This document shows positions 57,471 to 64,000 of a stretch of 64,000 bases of DNA, in pieces. This DNA is from Zygnema cylindricum (lineage: Eukaryota; Streptophyta; Zygnematophyceae; Zygnematales; Zygnemataceae). The notes beneath the pieces are model-generated. The model was not told where the DNA came from. It saw nothing but the letters and a program-made list of their open reading frames with translations, and did no database searches. The stretch's first letter is position 1. Each line of letters opens with the position of its first letter. The stretch is from NCBI GenBank assembly GCA_037447655.1, contig JBBHKE010002987.1, positions 38,969 to 102,968 of the forward strand, given 5' to 3'. Position numbers and translations under genes: made by a program.

Positions 57471-58227
57471 GTGTACTTACAAAATCAGAACACTCTACAG
57501 TGCAAGAAGGTACAGATGCCGCGTACTTTTTGTACGGTCATGGTACGGTATGGCCGTCCCGTTGATGCTTGTTAATATTAGAGCCATGGTTCCTCTCCCC
57601 ACCATATCCGATGTCCACTAATAGTCTACCACGTGTCACTTGATAACGTTAAGTCCGAAAATCGCCAGAATACAATTCTAGTATATTTGTTTTAATGTGA
57701 GCCGTCTGATCCGAAAGCGACATTTAAATCCGTCCTTGCACTTAAAGGTTGTTTTGTTCATTTCGTGCATCCCCGTTTATTTCGTGCGTCCGAGTTGATT
57801 CGATGTACTCCTTGATCCGTAATCTGCTAAATGTAATTTGCGCATGAGTACATATTTCAATAGGATTTGTACCAAGTGTGTATACTTCATCAAACACATA
57901 TCGGATACATCGGATGACTATTCTTTACAACGACCACTTTGTAAAACCTAGGATCAACTCCGGGTCTAGCCCTCTACATTTTGCAAAGAGCTATACTGCT
58001 TGCTCCTTCGGCCAATCTCTTTGGCCGCCTAAGGCAGCCATGGTTGTCTTAAGTTTTCAGTGACTACGATAAGTGTAGGGACTTCAGAAAACAACTTACA
58101 AACATACATAAGTAGAGATCTAGAAAATACCCCTTTTTTGAAACTTTGTTTTTGCTTCAATCCACACTTATCACTGCAAAATATCAGTTTGGGAGAGGGG
58201 ACAAGTTTGGTTATCATTTCTGCTACC
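57471..58227. other. Intergenic, nothing recognised
   Basis: No coding region supported. Confidence 0.4.
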
Positions 58228-58872
58228 TGTTGTAATTTGAAATTTTTATTTCAATAGATAGAGGTGTGAGAGGACACTAAGTACTTAGAATAATTTTGTC
58301 TAGGATAGTTTCAATACTTACCTTTAATAGTGTGACACTAGAAGATATACAGTACAAGTGTACTGTATTTGTAGGGACACGTGTCGACAATATGAGATGA
58401 TGAAGATATTCCGGAATGGCAACCGACACTTACATACGCGTGTCCCAAATCGTACGGGCAGGTTCATCTAATCGGATTGACGAAGACTAAAACGAACATC
58501 AAGGAGGAAATTGTGATTGATCGAAAGTAGGACGTCGATACGAACCTATTCGACGGACGCGATCAAAGTGGTGACCACAATGACTAAGTCACCGTACGCA
58601 CTCAAGATGATCGTACCACGGAATCAACATTTATCTTGATTTTGTGATTAATGTTGACTAAGCGTCGGCAACATTAATTGTACGGACGTAATTTAAAAAT
58701 ATGTGAAAAATACACTGTTGGCGATTAAGTGCTTTAAAATTTAGTGTTACTATGTTAATTTAGTTACAGGTAGTAATTAGGGTTTTTGGAGGTACTCGTG
58801 GTACAGTGACGTACAGGTTGTGTAGTTTGTCGTAAGTCATGATAGTATTGTAGTACGATCACCCGAATTAGT
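58228..58872 (+). repeat. Second Copia element, 5' LTR (end not fixed)
   Basis: Matches 63378-64000 along its length. The true 3' end lies somewhere between about 58856 and the gag start at 59155. No initiator tRNA-Met-type primer site was recognised there, so another primer may be used. Confidence 0.8.
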
Positions 58873-59154
58873 GTGGCCAGTAGATACACACTGTGAGTAT
58901 ATAGTTTAGGACTTAGCAAATTTTGTATTATCCAGTTTTGGGAATATGATTTTCTAAGGGCGTTTTTGGGAAACTCTCAGACATTATATCTTATGGTTTA
59001 GTGGATCATTTGGGCTGCAATTTTGGGAATTGTCAGTTTAATGTGTTGTTTATCACTGTGGGAAATTTGAGGCATATTGGCTATTTGAGTCACATTTTGT
59101 GTCGGACCAAAGCTGGCTGTTGAGTAGGTGTTTTCATAGTTGCTGTTGTTTTTA

Positions 59155-60340
59155 ATGTCTACTTCCACTACTACTGCTGGTTCTCCACCTTCAAATGTGG
59201 TTGTAGAAAAGCAGGTTATGGTCTTTTCGTCAAAAATTCTTATCTTCAATGGCGAAAAGTATGCGTACTGGGCGGCGATGGTTGAATCTTTGTTTAAAAC
59301 TGCTGACTTATTGGGGGTCTTGGATGGCTCCCTTGATGAAACAAATCCGAGTTGGGCGAAAAAGAATTCAATGGCAATGAACAATCTAATTCTTTGTATT
59401 TCAAAAAATCTGGTCATGTCACGTGTGAAAATGAATAAGGCGAGGAAAATTTGGACATCACTGAAATCTGTTTATGAGAAAGCGAACGCCCAATGGGAGT
59501 TCATGGTGGTTGGAAAAATTTGGGGGTACAATTACTCGGGGGGAACTATTGTCTAGTATTGTGACAATTTTCGTGCACTTTTTGATATACACTCTTCTGC
59601 TGGGGGGTCATTTCCTAAGTTTCAGTAGGCTGATTTGCTTATTAGAGGTCTACCTAGTAGCATGAAAGGTGTGTTTGCTCAGTTAAAGAGTCATGATAAA
59701 GCTAGTTGGTCATTTCAATTAGCATATAATATTATATTGGAGGAAGAGTCTAATACTAAACTCCTTAAAGGAGAAGAAAAGGTTAAAGCTTTTGCCAAAG
59801 ACTTTGACAAAAGAAATTAGTTTAGTCTGAATATGAATCAGTTTAACCAGAATCAGAATCAATTTAATCAGAGGCCAAATAGACAATCTTCTACCGCTTG
59901 TTTCAATTGTTCTGAGAAGGGGGTCATGGATACAAGTACTGTCCTAAGTTGAAAAAGGCTAATGAGACAGGCTTATACAAACCAGATTGGCAGGAAAAAA
60001 ATATCACAGAGGCTTTTCTGGAAATCCTACACGTGGAAATGCTCTATTTTCAGCTTCTGCAACTGATGTAGATGACTCTCTGAGCTTCAATAAGCAAGAG
60101 GAGGCGGATTTATTTGCTATGGCCCTTCAATGAGCAAGAGGAGGCGGATTTATTTGCTATGGCCACATCCATGGAGGGTCATAAGGATGCATGGATCATG
60201 GACACAGGAGCATCGGCCCACATGTGGTTGGAACAAGATGGCTTTTACAAATCTGCAGCAAACATCTCCAAAGAGTATCTACTATGCTTCTGGCATGAGT
60301 GTTCAAACTCGCTTAGGTGATGTATCTTTATAGAGATGGG
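59155..60340 (+). pseudogene. Second Copia element, gag and protease remnants
   Basis: Gag starts at MSTSTTTAGSPPS and contains FNGEKYAYWAAMVESLF and WTSLKSVYEKAN, a standard Copia gag core, then shifts frame near 59490. The zinc knuckle (CFNCSEKG) has lost its later residues. The protease site reads WIMDTGASAHMW. A tandem duplication of about 40 bp at 60085-60163 interrupts the region. Confidence 0.8.
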
Positions 60341-60417
60341 GAAAGTCGATAAAGAGAACTCTTCACAATGTTTTGTATGTTTGAGACTTTAATAAGAATC
60401 TTTTCTCTACATCATTA

Positions 60418-61318
60418 GTGGAGAGCAAAGGCTTTGAAGTCATCCTGAAAAGAGGTAGACAAGTTGTTAGCAAAAAAGGAAAAGTAGCAGTAACAACAAC
60501 TAGAGATGCTAGCAAAATTTACCAAATGGACATGGTTGATTATAAAAAAAATGATGTTTTCTACTCCAGTGTCCAATCTGATATTGAGTTGTGGCATAAA
60601 AGATTAGGACACATGGATTATGATAGTCAAAAAAATGGTGATTTCATGAAAAGTTGATGGAATTTCTCTCACCTCTCATCTTTTAAAATCATGTGATGGT
60701 TGTTCACTTGGCAAGATCCACAGATTGTCATTTCCACAAGAAATAGACCACAGATCGGAAAGAGTTCAACAACTAATACACTCTAATGTTCTTGGTCCTT
60801 CATAAGTCGCTTCGGCTGGAGGCGTCCACTATATGGTCACATTCACAGATGACTACTCGAGGTACACTAAAGTTTACTTCATGCAGTATAAAAGTGAAGT
60901 GTTTACTCACTTCAAACACTACAAAGTGTGGAAGGAAAAGCTTCATGGAGTTTTAATCTTGGCGTTGAGATCAGACAACGGGGGAGAGCACACATCAAAG
61001 GAATTCGAAGAATTTCTCCTTCAAGAAGGTATCAGTCACAATCTTACAGTTCCATATACACTGGAACAGAATAGCGTTTTTGAAAGACAAAATAGGATTG
61101 TGGCAGAGAGCGTTTGGTCCATGCTCGCAGATAAAGGGCTAGACTTAAAATTCAGGGATGAAGGACTTAAGTTTGCTATTTATATTAAGAACAGAATTGC
61201 TTCTAGATCTGTTAGCACTACACCTTATGAGCTTTGGCCAAGAGAGAAACCTGATGTTAGTCCCTTTAAGATCTTTGATGGCAAGTGTTATTTTCTAGAC
61301 ACTTCACAAGATAGATGA
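60418..61318 (+). pseudogene. Second Copia element, integrase region
   Basis: Pre-integrase ELWHKRLGHMDYDSQ, then after a frame break FTDDYSRYTKVYFM, RSDNGGEHTSKEF and PYTLEQNSVFERQNRI, in which the usual Gly of QNGV is Ser. Ends at a stop after LDTSQDR. Confidence 0.85.
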
Positions 61319-61619
61319 AAATGGAGGCTAAGGGCTTACCTAGGATTTTCATAGGGTATGATGATAATGCAAAAGGGTATAGGATTTTATTATTTGAGAA
61401 ACAGAAAGTGATTATCTCTAAAAATATCTAGATTAAAGATGAACAGGACTCGGTTGACTAATTTAAAATGCCAGATCAACAAGCAAAAGAAAAAGAAGAA
61501 TATGATATTTTTCACCATACAAAGCGAGTCTTCTTTCCGCCGCCAAGTGGGACACCTCTTCCTTCAGTTCCTCTGGTGCCTTCACAGGATGCTTCACCAC
61601 AAGTTAGAACTTAGGCGAA

Positions 61620-63297
61620 ATGAACTGCTACACAGTCAGTACCAGCTCAAGTTACGGTTCAAACAAAGCAAAAAATCAGAGGCTGCCGACGATTTCAGCC
61701 TCAAAATTTCCGAGGGGAAAGAGATCTAGCAGCCGTCTGCAAGCAAGCTATCACTTTGCATTTTATACAGCTACAGATGAGCCTCTAAAAATTCAGGAGG
61801 CCTTTTCATCACCTGAGAGAAATCACTGCATCGAGGCAGCGAACGATGAAATGAAATCTATTATGGAAGCACAAACGTGGGAGCTAGTGGATCTTCCTCC
61901 GGGTAGAAAAGCCTATCAGCAACAAATGGGTATTCAAGGTGAAGTAGAACCCGGACAACACCATTGAAAGATATAAGGCCAGACTTTAGGCCAAGGGGTA
62001 TAATCAAAAACAAGTTATTGATTTTGAAGAAACCTTCTCTCCAATGTCTGATTTCCCACTGTCAAAATTTTGCTGACACTACCATTGTAGAGAATATGGA
62101 AATACATCAAATGGATTTTAAAACGGTCTTCTTGCATGGAGAGCTAGAAGAAACCATTTATATGAAGCAACCTGAAATGTGTGTTGAAAAGGGAAAAGAA
62201 TAATTAGTGTGTAAATTGATAAAATCTTTGTATGGGCTAAAACAAACCCCATGTAAGTGGAATTTTAAGTTAGATGAGTTTTTGACTTTGTTAGGTTTTA
62301 AGAGAATTAGATCAGATCACTTTGTATATATTCTACAACGAGAGGATGGGATAACTAACATTGTTGTATATGTGGATGATATATTATTAATAAGTAAGTG
62401 AATAAATGAAATAAACCACATTAAAGCGGCTTTAAGGTCTAGGTTTGAGATGAAAAACCTCCGAGAGGCCAAGTATATCTTAGGTATATAGGTAGAAAGA
62501 GACAAAAATAAAAGGCTAATTATGTTAACTCAGAAAGAAGCATTAAGTAACATACTTGAAAGATTTGAAATGAAAGATGTGATAGGATCTGTAACTTCCA
62601 TGGAATTCAGCTAGAAATTGGAAGGAATTGATTCAGACTCAAACATAATGGTTTGCGAGAGTTAAGAGACAGGGGAGGAAGAGTTTATGGCTTCAAAGCC
62701 ATATAGACAGGTGGTTGGAAGTCTTATATATTTTATGAACTGTACGATACTTGATATCGCAACAGCTATGGGGGTCTTGAGTAGAAGTCTGCAGAATCCT
62801 AAAAAGGCAGACTGGGAAGCAACAAAACAGGTGTTGAGATGTCTTGCAGGTACTCGAAATCTTAAGCTTGTACTCGGATGAGGATAAGTGAAGCTACAAA
62901 CATGGAGCGACGCTAGCTATGGGGACATGCCAAGTTGAAAATCTATAATTGGTTTTGTTCTTAAGATTGAGATGGAACTTGTTGCTGGAGTAGCAAACTA
63001 CAAAAGATTACAGCTCAATCCACAATAGAGTCAGAATACATGCTAGTAGCTTTTGCTCTCAAAGAGCTCTTATGGGTTAAGTCTATTTTACAAGAACTTG
63101 GGTATATGCAAACAGATCCTCACTCTATCTGGTGTGACAACCAGGCAGCCATTGCCATTGCCTCTAACCCCAGTCATCATTTTAAAAGCAAACACATGGA
63201 TGTTAGACTTCACTTTGTCAAAGAAAAAGTGCTTGCAAAAGTGATTAAATTGTGTTATTTATCGGAGGAAGAGATGGTGGCTAACATGTTAACTTAA
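61620..63297 (+). pseudogene. Second Copia element, RT and RNase H region
   Basis: RT: AANDEMKSIMEAQTWELVDL, then a frameshift, QMDFKTVFLHGELEETIYM, LYGLKQTPCKWNFKL and an intact catalytic YVDDILL near 62370. RNase H: VGSLIYFMNCT, STIESEYMLVA and WCDNQAAIAIASNP. Several in-frame stops. Confidence 0.85.
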
Positions 63298-63377
63298 GCC
63301 CTTCGTGCTCCTAAGTTGCAGTTTTGCAGAGAGGCTATAGGACTACGTGAGTAACTGAGTCTAAAGATTTAGGGGAG

Positions 63378-64000
63378 TGTTGTAATTTAAAATCTTTATT
63401 TCAGTAGATAGAGTTATGAGAGGACACTAAGTACTTCGAATATTTTTGTCTAAGATAGTTTCAATGCTTACATTCAATAGTGTGACAATAACAGATATGC
63501 AATAGAAGTCTACTGTACTCGCAGTGATACGCGTTGACAATAGGAGATGATGTAGATATTATGAAATGGCGACCGACACCTACATACGCGTGTCGCAAAT
63601 CGTACGGGCAGGTTCATCTAATCGGACGGGCGAAGACTTATATGAACATTCGGGAGGAAATTGTGATTGATCGAAAGTAGGACGTCGATACGAACCTATT
63701 CAACGGACGCGTTCAAAGTGGGGACCACAATGAGTAAATGTGCCGTACGCACTCAAGATGATCGTACCACGGAATCAACATTTATCTGGATTTTGGGATT
63801 AATGTTGACTAAGCGTCGGCAACATTAATTGTACGGACGTAATTTGAAAATATGTGAAAAACACATTGTTGGCGATTAAGTGCATTAAAATTTAGTGTTA
63901 CTATATTAATTTAGTTACAGGTAGTAATTAGGGTTTTTGGAGGTACCCGTGGTACAGTGACGTACAGGTTGTGTAGTTTGTCGTAAGTCATGATAGTACT
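63378..64000 (+). repeat. Second Copia element, 3' LTR (truncated by window)
   Basis: At least 623 bp, starting just after the purine tract AGGGGAG and aligned with 58228 onward. Confidence 0.9.

Larger units (their letters stand above)
58228..64000 (+). mobile_element. Second Ty1/Copia retrotransposon, older, cut by window edge
   Basis: LTR start TGTTGTAATTT occurs at 58228 and, after an AGGGGAG purine tract, at 63378. The domain order gag, protease, integrase, RT, RNase H is Copia. LTRs differ noticeably, with many substitutions in the first 300 bp and fewer later, so this insertion is older than the one at 45012. Many stops and frameshifts. The right LTR and its TSD continue outside the window. 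Confidence 0.9.

Overview
The window looks like nuclear DNA from a streptophyte (a land plant or charophyte-grade green alga). It has intron-containing plant-type genes: an ACR11/12-like ACT-domain protein, a two-RRM glycine-rich hnRNP, a xyloglucan endotransglucosylase/hydrolase (XTH) and a group-C Raf-like kinase. These sit in long AT-rich DNA full of transposons. Species cannot be named from sequence alone. Genes take up roughly 10% of the window. Much of the rest, especially 23.8-31 kb and 36.5-53 kb, is resolvable into DNA transposons and two Copia retrotransposons inserted into one another.

Layout: 1-482, 3' end of an ACR-type ACT gene (+). 1.0-4.2 kb, a small hairpin MITE and a decayed Ty3/Gypsy RNase H remnant. 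4.37-8.11 kb, the hnRNP gene, with a 2.2-kb intron holding an extreme C/T-rich tract. 10.8-13.2 kb, decayed hAT-type sequence. 15.7-17.4 kb, XTH (-) in four exons. 18.1-19.4 kb, one arm of a 1.27-kb inverted duplication whose partner is at 35.9-37.2 kb. 21.84-22.35 kb, an unrecognised 168-aa gene with a pyrimidine-rich leader. 23.8-27.2 kb, a 3.4-kb foldback structure. 27.4-31.0 kb, nested hAT-like and PIF/Harbinger-like MITEs. 31.1-32.9 kb, a kinase pseudogene containing a tandem array made from its own exon-intron junction. 36.5-44.3 kb, a dense field of nested hAT, Tc1/mariner-like and Harbinger-like elements. 44.5-52.3 kb, a Harbinger-like element carrying a complete but coding-dead Copia element (TSD CCTCT) and a second Harbinger-like element. 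55.5-56.8 kb, a 60-bp repeat array in a possible decayed minus-strand gene. 58.2-64 kb, a second, older Copia element whose right LTR runs off the window.

The host genes share no obvious pathway. Three of them (hnRNP, XTH, unknown gene) have CT-rich leaders on the coding strand. The most interesting content is the transposon architecture. Exact 8-bp, 3-bp (TWA) and TA target-site duplications let the insertion order be read directly, and a PIF/Harbinger-like family of about 0.7-kb non-coding elements keeps short motif blocks in fixed order although the rest has diverged strongly. No CRISPR, rRNA or tRNA gene was recognised.
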